From a bacterium (GTDB taxonomy: Bacteria; SZUA-182; DTGQ01): 64,000 nt of DNA. Made by a program: the position numbers and the translations under genes. Every line of letters starts with the position of its first letter. Within the stretch, counting starts at the first letter, position 1. The notes beneath the pieces are model-generated. The model had not been told where the DNA came from and did no database searches. It saw only the letters and a program-made list of their open reading frames with translations. Positions 17,701 through 26,914 of this stretch are shown here, one piece after another. The stretch covers positions 124,001-188,000 of the forward strand of contig JBFLZW010000033.1 of NCBI GenBank assembly GCA_040755755.1, given 5' to 3'.

Positions 17701-20700
17701 TATCAATCTCGAGGCTGCCGTCTCGGTGGATTCAGGGGCGAAGATACAGACCTCGATCGGCGGGAAGGTCGAGGTAAAAGCTCCCTCGATCACCATAGCG
17801 GGGAGCCTGGAAGCCCCGGCAGGCACTATCTCTGCTTCGGCCAATGACCTTGTCATCGGTGAGACCGGCCGGATTACCGCCGCCGGTTTTAATAAACCGG
17901 ATAAAAAACCCCGCGCCCAGGGTCTGCCGACAGGATTTACTTCGCTCTCCGGCGGAAGTGTCAAACTGGAGGCAACCGGGAACCTGATCCTGGAGGATGG
18001 ATGTCTGATCGATGTTTCAGGACCATCACCTGCCTTTACGCTGATACAAAACGCTGACGGGTCTTTTACAACTGTGCCCACTGCCGGTGATGCCGGAAGC
18101 CTTACCCTGTCCTTTGGCGGATACCTGAATCCCCGGATAGATTCCGAAGAAAAAACCGTGCAGGGCAGGCTGGATGGCGTGACACTGCTCGGACACGGGA
18201 AAATGGATGGAGCAGCCGGGGGGAAATTCATCATCGAGCGAAAGGACGTTACGGGCGGGTTGAACATTTATGCTGATGACATGAAACGCATCGTGCAGAA
18301 AAGCTCTCCCGATCAAAGCGGCGGATTTGATGCCCTTGAATTGAGGAGCTGGAGCGGGATCGAGTTTGCCGAATCACTGAATCTGACCCCGGAGCGAAGC
18401 CTTACCCTCGATGCTCCGCTGATCAAGGCAGCAGGAGCGGAGCAGGTCTATCTGCGTGCTCCCTGGCTTCGCCTGGTGAACAGCGCTCAATATAATTTTC
18501 AGCCCTCACAAACGGGAGAGGCAATGATACAATGTTCAGCCAACTGGATCGACACCGAGGGCGACATTCAGTTTTCCGGCTTCCAGGATGTCCAATTGAA
18601 CGCCGAACATGATTTGACCTTGAGCGACAGGCATACCGTTTTCCTGGGATTTGACCTCGGCTGGAAGGGGGAATTGAATACCGCCGGTAATCTGACCCTG
18701 CGGGCTGAGCGGATTTATCCGACCACTCTTTCCCAGGTTACCATTCATTCAGACCGCAAAGTTACCATCCTGCCCGGAGAAAACACTCCTTCCAGTACTA
18801 TCTATTCTGCCGGGGGAAAACTGACGATCGAAGCGGACAGTATCGAGCACAGGGGAACACTGGCTGCGCCGATGGGTGAAATTGCCCTCTGTCAGAATGG
18901 AGAGACAGGGGAGATCTCTCAGTCCCGGATATACCTGGCGGCAGGAAGCAAAATCACCACAACGGGTGAAGCTTCGGTTAATTACGGAGACCTCAGCAAT
19001 ACCTCATGGACTATTCCCGACAAGAGCGATAAGAACGAACCGAGTAAGAAACAGGCTGCAACCCTGCCGCATAACTCAGTATCCCTGAACAGCTCGGAGA
19101 TTATTTTCGACAAGGACGCTCTGATCTCAGCCGATGGCGGGGGGGAAATCTTTGCCTATCAGTTTTTGCCGGGTATCGAGGGTTCCCGTAATCCCTTATC
19201 AGCGAGCGGGCGTTCTGTCATTCTCCCTGACAATAGCATTGTGCTGCCGGGAAAGGCCGTATACCTTGAGGGTGTCGAGGGAGTGCCGCAAGGGATATAT
19301 TCCCTGCTGCCGGAGCAGTTTGCCTTTATGCCCGGTGCTCTGGTTATCACGGATCTTGGTCCGCATTACACCATCGATACCTTGATGCTGTCCAAAGAAG
19401 GAAGTCCGGTAACCAGGGGATTTACGACTATCCGGGACACCGGCTTCACAGCAACGGTCCCGCATATCTACTCGATAAGGCCGGCAGAAAAGGTAGTGCA
19501 GGAGGGTAATTTTACTCTCGCTCACCTGACAGCCGGAAATGCCGGTGAAGTAACGATCAGGGGGAATACGTCGGTTCTGGAAGGAACAGTGAGTGGAAAA
19601 CCGCTCCCTGGTTTTGAAGGAAACCGGATAGAACTGGGCGGCAAAACGGTATTCGTCGGGCAGTTCTCCGAGGCGCTTCTGCCTGGATTCTCCTTTGACG
19701 AAGATATGCCTGCGTTTTTGAAGGACAAACTCTACATCGATGCCGGGGGGCTGTCAGGAAAGGGATTTAAAGAAATCGTCCTGGGCGGTGTGGAACTGAA
19801 CGGGAAGGAATACCAGGGAACTGCTAATATCACGATCCAGGATGGGGCGCACCTTGCGGGAACGAATCTTACCCTGGCGGCAACGCAGGACATTACGGTT
19901 CAGTCAGGCGCACTGCTTCAGGCTGAAGGAGAGATTTCGAAAGGTGAAGGCTCTATAAGTTTGATATCCCCCAAGGGCAGGGTGACTATCGAGGAGAACG
20001 CCAGCGTGCATGCCAGTAATGTCCTCAACCTGGAATGTAAAAATATCGCCTCCTCAGGCGATATTCAGGTGGATAACAGCACGCTGAACCTGATGGGAGA
20101 GCGGATCGAGGTTACGGCTGACCCGCTTAACCCGCAGAATGAGTCAAGCCTGGTCTTCACTCCCCAGGAGCTTGCCGATATTACCAGGGGTTTTACTCAC
20201 CTGAGCCTTACCGGCCGCAGGGAGGTGGTTTTTCACACTGCGCTCGACCTTGATTTCGGTGACGCTTTCCTCATTCTGAACACGCCAAGGATGAGTGGCC
20301 GGGGGCTGAGTGAAGGCGATGCCGTTTCTCTCACCTCCTCGAAAAGAATCAGCCTTTTGAATACCGGGCTGCCAGGCGAAGAGAGCGAGCTGCCGGATAC
20401 CGCTACCCTGTCCCTTACGGCTGACGAGCTCGTTATCGGGCAGGGAGATATCTCTTTTGACGGTTTTCGGAAAATCAATCTTACCAGTGGAACGGACCTG
20501 GTCTTCAGCGGAAAGGGCTCCCTTGCAGCCAGCGGAGATGAATTGAATATCAAAGCCGCACGGGTGACTGCATCTTCCTCCCAGGCCGGGGAACCAGATT
20601 CCCCGAATAACACCGGCGTACCTTACGAAGTTGCCCGGTTCACGGTCAACGCCCCGGACAGCCGGGTAGCGATAACCAGGAACGGTCAGGGCACAGCCGG

Positions 20701-23700
20701 GGAGAACACCACTCCAGGGGGAAGCCTGAGCGTTGCAGCTCAGAATATCATCCTGGATGGCCTTATCGAGGTTCAAAGCGGCCAGATTGCCCTTGATAGC
20801 AGGGGAGAAGCCGGTGGAATTTTCCTCAACCAGGGATCTCAGATTCTGGCTCAGGGAAGCGATTATGCTCCGGGGGGAAAGGTTTCCCTCTCCACCGAAG
20901 CGGGGCAAATAGATATTGCGGATGGCGCACTCGTCGATGTCTCGGCAGGTGATCAGGGCGATGCGGGAACTATCAGCCTGTATGCACCCCAGGGGAAAGT
21001 CGTTCTGGATGGTGAAATCAAAGGAAATGCCAGGGATTCCGAGGCCAGGCGCGGTCGCGGCGGCAGGTTCACACTCGATACCACCCGGTACGGTCAAGAG
21101 GATGGGCCGGTGAATCTTGCCCAACTGAACGGCAAGCTAAAACGAGGCGGATTCGACCGGGCGATTGACCTTCGTTTCCGGGCTGGCGATATAGCGCTGC
21201 CGGAGAACGAGCAACTTTCCGCCCATTCGGTCAAGCTCGTGGCCGATGGCGGCAACCTCGATATTTTTGGCATTATCGAGGCCCCTGCCGGGAACACGGA
21301 AACCGGAAGGGTGGAATTGTACAGCCGTGATAACCTTACCCTGCATGCCAGTAACCAGGTTGGCGATGAAGTAACCGGGATATACGCTCCGGCTGGGGAG
21401 GTCATCCTCGGCACGGCCCGAGGGACAGTGATTCTGGGAGGGGTTGAACCAGGGGAAAAAGCTCTGATCGATGTAGGCGGTGAGGATGATGGAGAGAAGA
21501 GCGGTGGCACGGTTACCATCCGTGTTCCCCGGGAGAACCTGGATAACCTGCTGAACAGCCAGGCGACGGTACAGGGAGCCTCAGAAGTCATAGTCGAGGC
21601 TGTCAAGGCGTATGACTTCGCTTCCGGCGTTATCGGTGCCGGGGATATCGACAAGATGCGTGAAGATACGGCAACCTTCATGTCAGGCTTGTCCCTCGAA
21701 GATGGCGGCACGCTTCATATTCGCCCCGGCATCGAAATATCCCATCAAGGTTCGTTATCCCTTTCTTCAGACTGGGATTTTACTGCCTGGCGGTATAATG
21801 GTGAGCCGGGCAGTCTCTCTTTGCGGGCGGGCAATGATCTGAACATCGCCGGTCATCTCCTGGATAAAGGGAATGATTCCACCTGGCGGTTTGATCTGGC
21901 AGCAGGATCCGATCGGGACAGCGCAGATCCTCTGGCGGTTATCAAAGGAACGGGGAACCTGAACGTTACCGATAATACAGCAGTTTACACGGAAAACGCA
22001 CCCATTTCCTTTGCCTCGGGCAATAATACCACCATAGGGCATTTAAGCAGCAGTTATGCAGTATTCAAAGACATTGAAGTAGAGAAAATTCCCTTCAATA
22101 GGATTCCGTTTAATATGGCTTCAGAAAGTGGCCGGATACAGGGCACAGTGGAAGGCTCGCTGATTCTGAAAGGCGGGGCCATTCAAACCGGAACGGGTGA
22201 TATTCAGGTTGAAATCGGGAACGATCTCGATCTGGATTCATATTTTGACACCAAAGGTAAAACGGTCTTAGGTTCAATCCGTACTCTGGGAGAGCATCCT
22301 TCACCTGCTCCAAGCCAGGCATATTGGGAATATACCAATGGAGGCGGTATCAGCATCGAGGCAGGCGGAACTGTCGGAGCTCTCCAATTGATTAATAAAG
22401 ACGCATGGGATTGGGCAAACAATTATATCGTTATCGATGATAACGGAGACAAGGTAACCAGGACAGCGTGGTCGGCAAGTTACGAGAGAGACCTGCCCAC
22501 CCAGGGGCTGGCGGCCATGGCCGGGGGGGATGTAAAAGTCTTTGCGGGCAGCGACCTGTATTGTCAGATTGGAACGTTCGGCAGCGGGGATTGTGAAGTT
22601 TTTTCAGGGGGAGATATCGACGGAAAGTTTCTGGTGAAAGAGGGACGAGGGTATTTCTCCGCAATGGGAAATGTCGGTGGCAACATCCAGGATCTGACTT
22701 TTGAAGTTTTCGATTCCCAAATATCAGTAACCTCTCAGGGGAATATCCACCTGGGTACAATTGTCAATCCCACTACCGTGAGGGATGGTTTCAATGTTGA
22801 TTCTCTCTGGAACCTTACCTATTCTCCTGATGCGCGGGTTACCCTGAGAGCTGAGAGCGGGGATGTAAGCATTTCCGGGAAAACCGGCAACCTGTCGATA
22901 ACATATCCCACCGATAAATCGAAAAAACCTCTTCTTCCCCCTACCCTCAAGGTGTATGCCGGAAGGGACATTCATTTATCAGGCAACGTTACGCTGACAC
23001 CTTCGGAAACGGGGAATCTCGAAATGATAGCCGGAAGAGATATCGATGGATTATATTCCACAGGGGATACTTTCACCCGGTCATCGATTCTCCTCTCGGA
23101 CCTTGAACCATCAACGGTATACGGCGAACAATCAGGAGAGGAAGGTATCAATATCGGCAGCGTTATACTCAATAATCTCGTCAACTCTCATTTACATGCG
23201 GCCAATCCGGTTCATCGAAACGATACTGCTGCGGTCACTATCCATGCTGGCCGTGACCTTAAGGACATGAGTTTGTATTTGCCGAAAAAAGCGGACATTT
23301 TTGCCTCCGGGGATATCAGAGACATCGAGTATATCGGCCAGAGCATTCTGCCAACTGATGCAACCCGCATCAGGGCAGGAGAGGATATCTTGTTCAGTAC
23401 ATCGTCGCTTGTTACCGGCAGCACGGGGATCGAGCATGGCGGTCCGGGATTTCTGCTGGTCCAGGCGGGAAACAGCATCGATCTGGGAGCCAGTAAAGGG
23501 ATTCAGTCTGTGGGGCACTATTATAACCCTGCTCTTGGTCTGGGAAAGAGCTCACTGGCTGTTGTCTCCGGGTATTCCCTGGATCTGGATAACGATAAAA
23601 TCAGTACCTTTTTCCAGGATTTAAAAACCAAGGCTACCGAGTATTGCAGGCTGCTCAATGAGGAGGGAAGTAATCGGGCTGCCCTGAAGCTGGAGGAAAT

Positions 23701-24592
23701 ACGGCAAGGACTTATCGATCCCTTCCTGCAATCGGCCAAGCCAGGAGATGGTCATATTAACATGTTTGACTCACAGATCAATGCAAGCGGAGAAATGGGA
23801 GATCTGGCCATCATAGCCAGGGGAGATATTAATATAGGCAGAACAACCTTTCCCACTGATAACCAAAGCACAAAGAATTCCGGTATCTATACGGCAGCAG
23901 GTGGCATGATCAATATTTTTGCCGGGGGTGATGTTAATGTCAATGAATCCCGGTTAATGACCTTCAGGGGAGGAGATATCCTGGCCTGGAGTGATCTGGG
24001 AAATATCAATGCCGGAAGGGGCTCGAAGACGGCGATCAATACCGAACCGCCGAAACTCGATATCGACGAAAACGGTGAAATCATTGGAGTAAAATTCGAG
24101 CCTCCCGCAGTCGGGAGTGGTATCCGCACTTTAACTTATGATCCCGATGGATTTGAAGGCCCCCTTGAAGCGCCGCTTGCCGGAGATGTCTTCCTGTTTG
24201 CCCCGACCGGTGAAATCGATGCCGGTGAGGCTGAAATTGTGGGCAGAAACATCAGCATGGCAGCACGAAGCTATAAGAACGTGCAGAATATCAGCTTTTC
24301 CGAGGGCTCGATAGGAGTTCCATCGACAGGAGAAAGCTCTGCCAACATCGGTGCTCTGACCGGGGCCGGGAATCTTGCACCTCAAACAAAGCTCAGCGAA
24401 GAGTCCTCGGTTACGGATTCGCCTGCCCAAAGGCTGGCGAGCAGTATAAAGCAGGCAGAGGAGGCTTTCTCCTTCAATAAAGATATCGACGTGGAAGTTA
24501 TCGGATTTGAAGAGGGATCGGAAGGGAAAAAAGAGAAAAAGGATAAGGAAGAAGATAAGGATGACAGAAAGGAACAGAAAGGTGGCAAGTAG
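14774..24592 (+). CDS. Giant TpsA exoprotein, filamentous-haemagglutinin type
   Basis: This 3,272-residue secreted adhesin-like protein is exported by the TpsB encoded just upstream. After a basic signal peptide (about 1-33) comes the TPS/haemagglutination domain (about 55-300) with INQNGILFGPGSRVNV, the usual NxNG-type motif near 140. The rest is dominated by short beta-helix turns of the GGxIxIxA kind. A charged helical insert (about 2940-2990) interrupts the helix near the C-terminus, followed by an RGD at about 3015. The C-terminal 27 residues are almost entirely Lys, Glu and Asp. Such proteins usually act in adhesion, biofilm or contact-dependent functions. No toxin domain or exosortase tail was seen. 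The start has AAGGAAAT upstream; ATG 14777 is an equal alternative. Confidence 0.88.
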   Translation: MMTDFRQKKFRKKSLVFLMIFHLCLLHLPAFGEPLIPGYYGDPVKFTPRPPDPVCVPRGIIQTEGVSGVEYPADNQAIIHQNDKKAIIDWETFNIGRESYTHFDQQGQTGWAILNRIHDNKPSQIFGQLTADGKVYLINQNGILFGPGSRVNVHSLIASSLNINDEDFRQGILKFNADPSSKAVVSNHGNIETPDGGSVFLFGTSVENSGTIDCPMGQVGLAAGTAIELVTPSGLDTSRPGKIVKNSGVNPGTAVNFENGRISADLGLAGMYGKTINQQGLIRSVTAVKRNGNIELLATDKVATGAKSITACPVSDSSEKVHQSFPFMKSSITIGGWDPSIDSASGSGMARVNTVEHLGSIEAPAGQVNITADTRVYLGEESMIDVSGQWVGRPGETNLIETKLNSVELRDDFGQKTGPLKGETITFNANSGSSIGNVSGSLSSEEQTALERCSMGGDISIESFSGDIILRKGSLVDFSGGGTLYSRSFGETTKLLAGHTVYDISTAPQWIQYDKVLGFFRKEYPRFGVWKDYQGLYYGGIAPVMEYQPSYIEGGNAGSLILKARRLVLDGQLHGSAFRGIFQTEFSQPLDEFGFTTTRGVVQPKGGTLEIGYYDFKTGIDNRDLYTDEIVVQSQVQPLAEDFAPGDSLSGTFSTTYIPEYLLNTAGLADIKLYSNTGITTGKDTRITLPPGGSFQAAARSIVHQGEITAPGGFIRFDNDDNITSFETTALGQPNNHYIPLPGHLPEGIHLKEGSIVTAAGEKIDYLLPPALSGLPEGGDIRIFDKTSSQGGIHIDRGALLDVSGGYVTSPKGEISGGGAGLLDLRSLHLSLAGDLRGHALYGQTGGTLSLHTGDIRVVPNTSSQQESTDHQENTGEECILPDNFWASTGFTHIGLISENDIHIQEGSILAPSQVKLAQPLPRITPFSPEASIIGTVNKPDLTPLSFITVPFDELGSSSVTCKAGVPVDRTGITGDINLEAAVSVDSGAKIQTSIGGKVEVKAPSITIAGSLEAPAGTISASANDLVIGETGRITAAGFNKPDKKPRAQGLPTGFTSLSGGSVKLEATGNLILEDGCLIDVSGPSPAFTLIQNADGSFTTVPTAGDAGSLTLSFGGYLNPRIDSEEKTVQGRLDGVTLLGHGKMDGAAGGKFIIERKDVTGGLNIYADDMKRIVQKSSPDQSGGFDALELRSWSGIEFAESLNLTPERSLTLDAPLIKAAGAEQVYLRAPWLRLVNSAQYNFQPSQTGEAMIQCSANWIDTEGDIQFSGFQDVQLNAEHDLTLSDRHTVFLGFDLGWKGELNTAGNLTLRAERIYPTTLSQVTIHSDRKVTILPGENTPSSTIYSAGGKLTIEADSIEHRGTLAAPMGEIALCQNGETGEISQSRIYLAAGSKITTTGEASVNYGDLSNTSWTIPDKSDKNEPSKKQAATLPHNSVSLNSSEIIFDKDALISADGGGEIFAYQFLPGIEGSRNPLSASGRSVILPDNSIVLPGKAVYLEGVEGVPQGIYSLLPEQFAFMPGALVITDLGPHYTIDTLMLSKEGSPVTRGFTTIRDTGFTATVPHIYSIRPAEKVVQEGNFTLAHLTAGNAGEVTIRGNTSVLEGTVSGKPLPGFEGNRIELGGKTVFVGQFSEALLPGFSFDEDMPAFLKDKLYIDAGGLSGKGFKEIVLGGVELNGKEYQGTANITIQDGAHLAGTNLTLAATQDITVQSGALLQAEGEISKGEGSISLISPKGRVTIEENASVHASNVLNLECKNIASSGDIQVDNSTLNLMGERIEVTADPLNPQNESSLVFTPQELADITRGFTHLSLTGRREVVFHTALDLDFGDAFLILNTPRMSGRGLSEGDAVSLTSSKRISLLNTGLPGEESELPDTATLSLTADELVIGQGDISFDGFRKINLTSGTDLVFSGKGSLAASGDELNIKAARVTASSSQAGEPDSPNNTGVPYEVARFTVNAPDSRVAITRNGQGTAGENTTPGGSLSVAAQNIILDGLIEVQSGQIALDSRGEAGGIFLNQGSQILAQGSDYAPGGKVSLSTEAGQIDIADGALVDVSAGDQGDAGTISLYAPQGKVVLDGEIKGNARDSEARRGRGGRFTLDTTRYGQEDGPVNLAQLNGKLKRGGFDRAIDLRFRAGDIALPENEQLSAHSVKLVADGGNLDIFGIIEAPAGNTETGRVELYSRDNLTLHASNQVGDEVTGIYAPAGEVILGTARGTVILGGVEPGEKALIDVGGEDDGEKSGGTVTIRVPRENLDNLLNSQATVQGASEVIVEAVKAYDFASGVIGAGDIDKMREDTATFMSGLSLEDGGTLHIRPGIEISHQGSLSLSSDWDFTAWRYNGEPGSLSLRAGNDLNIAGHLLDKGNDSTWRFDLAAGSDRDSADPLAVIKGTGNLNVTDNTAVYTENAPISFASGNNTTIGHLSSSYAVFKDIEVEKIPFNRIPFNMASESGRIQGTVEGSLILKGGAIQTGTGDIQVEIGNDLDLDSYFDTKGKTVLGSIRTLGEHPSPAPSQAYWEYTNGGGISIEAGGTVGALQLINKDAWDWANNYIVIDDNGDKVTRTAWSASYERDLPTQGLAAMAGGDVKVFAGSDLYCQIGTFGSGDCEVFSGGDIDGKFLVKEGRGYFSAMGNVGGNIQDLTFEVFDSQISVTSQGNIHLGTIVNPTTVRDGFNVDSLWNLTYSPDARVTLRAESGDVSISGKTGNLSITYPTDKSKKPLLPPTLKVYAGRDIHLSGNVTLTPSETGNLEMIAGRDIDGLYSTGDTFTRSSILLSDLEPSTVYGEQSGEEGINIGSVILNNLVNSHLHAANPVHRNDTAAVTIHAGRDLKDMSLYLPKKADIFASGDIRDIEYIGQSILPTDATRIRAGEDILFSTSSLVTGSTGIEHGGPGFLLVQAGNSIDLGASKGIQSVGHYYNPALGLGKSSLAVVSGYSLDLDNDKISTFFQDLKTKATEYCRLLNEEGSNRAALKLEEIRQGLIDPFLQSAKPGDGHINMFDSQINASGEMGDLAIIARGDINIGRTTFPTDNQSTKNSGIYTAAGGMINIFAGGDVNVNESRLMTFRGGDILAWSDLGNINAGRGSKTAINTEPPKLDIDENGEIIGVKFEPPAVGSGIRTLTYDPDGFEGPLEAPLAGDVFLFAPTGEIDAGEAEIVGRNISMAARSYKNVQNISFSEGSIGVPSTGESSANIGALTGAGNLAPQTKLSEESSVTDSPAQRLASSIKQAEEAFSFNKDIDVEVIGFEEGSEGKKEKKDKEEDKDDRKEQKGGK

Positions 24593-24602
24593 GAAAAGGT
24601 AC

Positions 24603-26069
24603 ATGAAACGACGAAAGGGTTTGGGAATAATCGTTGCTTTGACTTTCATCTGCTTATCGACGGGCACGGGATTCTGTACCGACAAAAATTCACCACCGGC
24701 GTATGCTGACAGTGGCGATGAATCGACTGCCGAACAGGGTGAAAACCTTTCTGAGAGGCTGAAAAGTATCGAGCTCAAGCTGGAGGCTCAGGAGAAGATT
24801 ATGTTAGCGGAAGAGCAGATACTGGCGGATCAGGGGAGTCTGCTGAACACGATGATCAATGAAGGCAAGTTGCCGGAGTGGGTCAAAAAGGTGAAATTGA
24901 GCGGTGATTTTCGCCTGCGCTATCAAAGCGATATGTTTGGCCAGGATAATCCTGAGCTGCTCAAACCGGATGATCCCCGCACCATTATGAACACCCAGGA
25001 GGACCGGGACCGGCTCCGCATCCGTTTCCGGTTGGGATTGACAGCCAAGGTGAACGATCGGATGGAGATCGGCGCCCGGCTGACGACCGGTAACGAAAAA
25101 GAGCCTGTCTCGACCAATGAGACACTCGGAGATTACTCCAACAAAGACGGCCTGGTCATTGACAGGGCTTATCTGCAGATACGGCCGGTCAACAGGGCGG
25201 CATTCTGGTTTGGAAGAATGCCAAACCCATTCGACTCCACTGATCTTGTCTGGGATAAGGATCTTAATCTGGAGGGGTTGGCTCTTACCGCTACTGCCAA
25301 TGACCCGAAAGCCCTGGTTGAAAAAAATTGGGACCTTTCTGTCACCGCCGGTTTTTTCCCGCTCCAGGAACTGGAATACTTCTCGGATGACAAGTACCTG
25401 TATGGAGGTCAGATCGGAGCGAAGTACAAGCCGGTAACAGCCCTGGGATTGAAGCTTGCCGTTGCCTATTATGATTACCGGAATATCGAAGGTAAGTTCA
25501 ACGATCCCGCAGGTCCTGGCGATGAGACGGATTACACCCTGCCCGCCTTCCAGCAGAAAGGGAATACCCTGTTTAATATCAATACGAAAATGAATGACAA
25601 AGGCGAGATTGCGAAGAAACTCGCCCTGGCCTCCGATTTCAATCAACTGGACATCAATTCCTCGATCGAGATTGCCATAAAAACTATTGCTGTCCAGCTC
25701 ATGGCTGATTATGTCAAAAACCTTGGATTTGACAAGGACAAAGTACGGGAGAGAACCGGGGTCGAGGTTCCTGAAGAGACCGAAGGATACCAGGTTGGCG
25801 TAGCCGTTGGACACCGGGAAGTGAAAGACCTGTGGCAATGGAACGGTTCTTTGTCTTTCAGGCATCTGGAAGCTGACGCCGTGATTGACGCCTTTACCGA
25901 CTCCGATTTCCATCTTGGCGGAACCAATGCCGAGGGCTGGATCCTGGGAGTCCAACTGGGAGTTGGGAAGAATGCATGGTTATCCTTCAACTGGCTGACC
26001 GCGGATGAGATCGGCGGCCCGCCCCTGGCAGTTGATGTAATGCAGATCGATTTGAATGCCGCTTTCTAG
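24603..26069 (+). CDS. Putative outer-membrane porin
   Basis: The start is ATG 24603, following AGGAAAAGG; ATG 24561 and 24507 lie inside the TpsA gene and would add a very basic leader. The 488-residue product has a signal peptide (about 1-27), a coiled-coil (LSERLKSIELKLEAQEKIML) and then a barrel of alternating beta strands (VKLSGDFRLRYQSD, DRLRIRFRLGL, MEIGARLTTGN) ending in a C-terminal Phe (IDLNAAF). It fits the putative porin family widespread in Deltaproteobacteria. It follows TpsA by ten bases and may contribute an additional outer-membrane pore to the same operon. Substrate unknown. Confidence 0.8.
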   Translation: MKRRKGLGIIVALTFICLSTGTGFCTDKNSPPAYADSGDESTAEQGENLSERLKSIELKLEAQEKIMLAEEQILADQGSLLNTMINEGKLPEWVKKVKLSGDFRLRYQSDMFGQDNPELLKPDDPRTIMNTQEDRDRLRIRFRLGLTAKVNDRMEIGARLTTGNEKEPVSTNETLGDYSNKDGLVIDRAYLQIRPVNRAAFWFGRMPNPFDSTDLVWDKDLNLEGLALTATANDPKALVEKNWDLSVTAGFFPLQELEYFSDDKYLYGGQIGAKYKPVTALGLKLAVAYYDYRNIEGKFNDPAGPGDETDYTLPAFQQKGNTLFNINTKMNDKGEIAKKLALASDFNQLDINSSIEIAIKTIAVQLMADYVKNLGFDKDKVRERTGVEVPEETEGYQVGVAVGHREVKDLWQWNGSLSFRHLEADAVIDAFTDSDFHLGGTNAEGWILGVQLGVGKNAWLSFNWLTADEIGGPPLAVDVMQIDLNAAF

Positions 26070-26138
26070 GAGGCAGGGCATGATCTGCCTGAAGCAGTAT
26101 AGAGTTAACAGGTGAAATAAGGGAGAACGAAGAGAAAG

Positions 26139-26909
26139 ATGAGAACGAACATACAAAGGCAGGATTGTGCAGTTCTGGCAGGATGTCTGATAGGATTGTG
26201 GCTTGTCAGTACCTTCATGCTGACTCGCTCTGCATGGTCAGCGGAATTCAAGGTGTTTGTCGAGGGGGCATATACGGACGATACTCTTATTGTGCAGATA
26301 TACGCGAATACCGATACTTTCAAGATGGCAAGTGCCGGGGTGAAACTCTCCTACGATCTAACCCGATTAACCGTGATCAGGGTTACAAAAAATGAGAGCC
26401 TTTGGTCCATCAGTGATGGAGGAGCAAAATTTCCTTATATGGAGCCCGATATCAGTAAGCCCGGCGAGGTGATTATCATTGCAGGGAAGCTCGATCTTTC
26501 AAACCCCTCCCAGGGGGTCTGCGGAGAAAGAGTGCTTTTGGCTGAAGTCGAGTTTGAACGGAATGAACATCCCAAGGTGCCACCGATTCTGGATGTATCA
26601 ACGGTCAGTCTCGATTACGCACGAAGCGGGAGTTACTGTAATTTTGTTACGGTTGAGGGAAAAGTATTGGACCATGATTGTGTCACCTTCGGATCTTTTC
26701 ACGTGGGGCCAGTGGGGCTTGGCGGCAACATTGTGCAGCGTGGTGATGCCAATGGCAATGGGAGTATTGAAGCCACTGATATAGATGCCATTACCCGGTA
26801 TCAGAAGGATGGAGGAAATGCCCACGAGTGGATGGACTGCAATAATGATGGAAGAGTTAATGTCCTTGATATTGCCTGTATTCAAAATAAACTGACGAAT
26901 GCGAGGTAA
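26139..26909 (+). CDS. Secreted protein with cohesin-like and dockerin domains
   Basis: A signal peptide (about 1-34) precedes a cohesin-like beta sandwich (about 36-175; FKVFVEG, ASAGVKLSYDLTRL). The C-terminus is a type-I dockerin of two EF-hand-like calcium loops (GDANGNGSIEATD and DCNNDGRVNVLD, about 205-250). Having both partner domains on one polypeptide suggests self-assembly or assembly with other dockerin/cohesin-bearing proteins, one of which (6405) carries similar loops. The start follows GGGAGAACGAAGAGAAAG. It is followed at 5 bases by a VPLP-CTERM gene, so the two are likely cotranscribed. Confidence 0.75.
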   Translation: MRTNIQRQDCAVLAGCLIGLWLVSTFMLTRSAWSAEFKVFVEGAYTDDTLIVQIYANTDTFKMASAGVKLSYDLTRLTVIRVTKNESLWSISDGGAKFPYMEPDISKPGEVIIIAGKLDLSNPSQGVCGERVLLAEVEFERNEHPKVPPILDVSTVSLDYARSGSYCNFVTVEGKVLDHDCVTFGSFHVGPVGLGGNIVQRGDANGNGSIEATDIDAITRYQKDGGNAHEWMDCNNDGRVNVLDIACIQNKLTNAR

Positions 26910-26914
26910 CAACT

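Noticed and set aside
20144-21124. 326-codon minus-strand open frame inside tpsA
   Set aside because: It is the antisense of a repetitive beta-helix coding region; low-complexity composition reflects codon bias of the sense gene.
24804-25955. 383-codon minus-strand open frame opposite the porin gene
   Set aside because: The plus strand encodes a coherent signal peptide, coiled coil and barrel; the antisense product has no coherent features.
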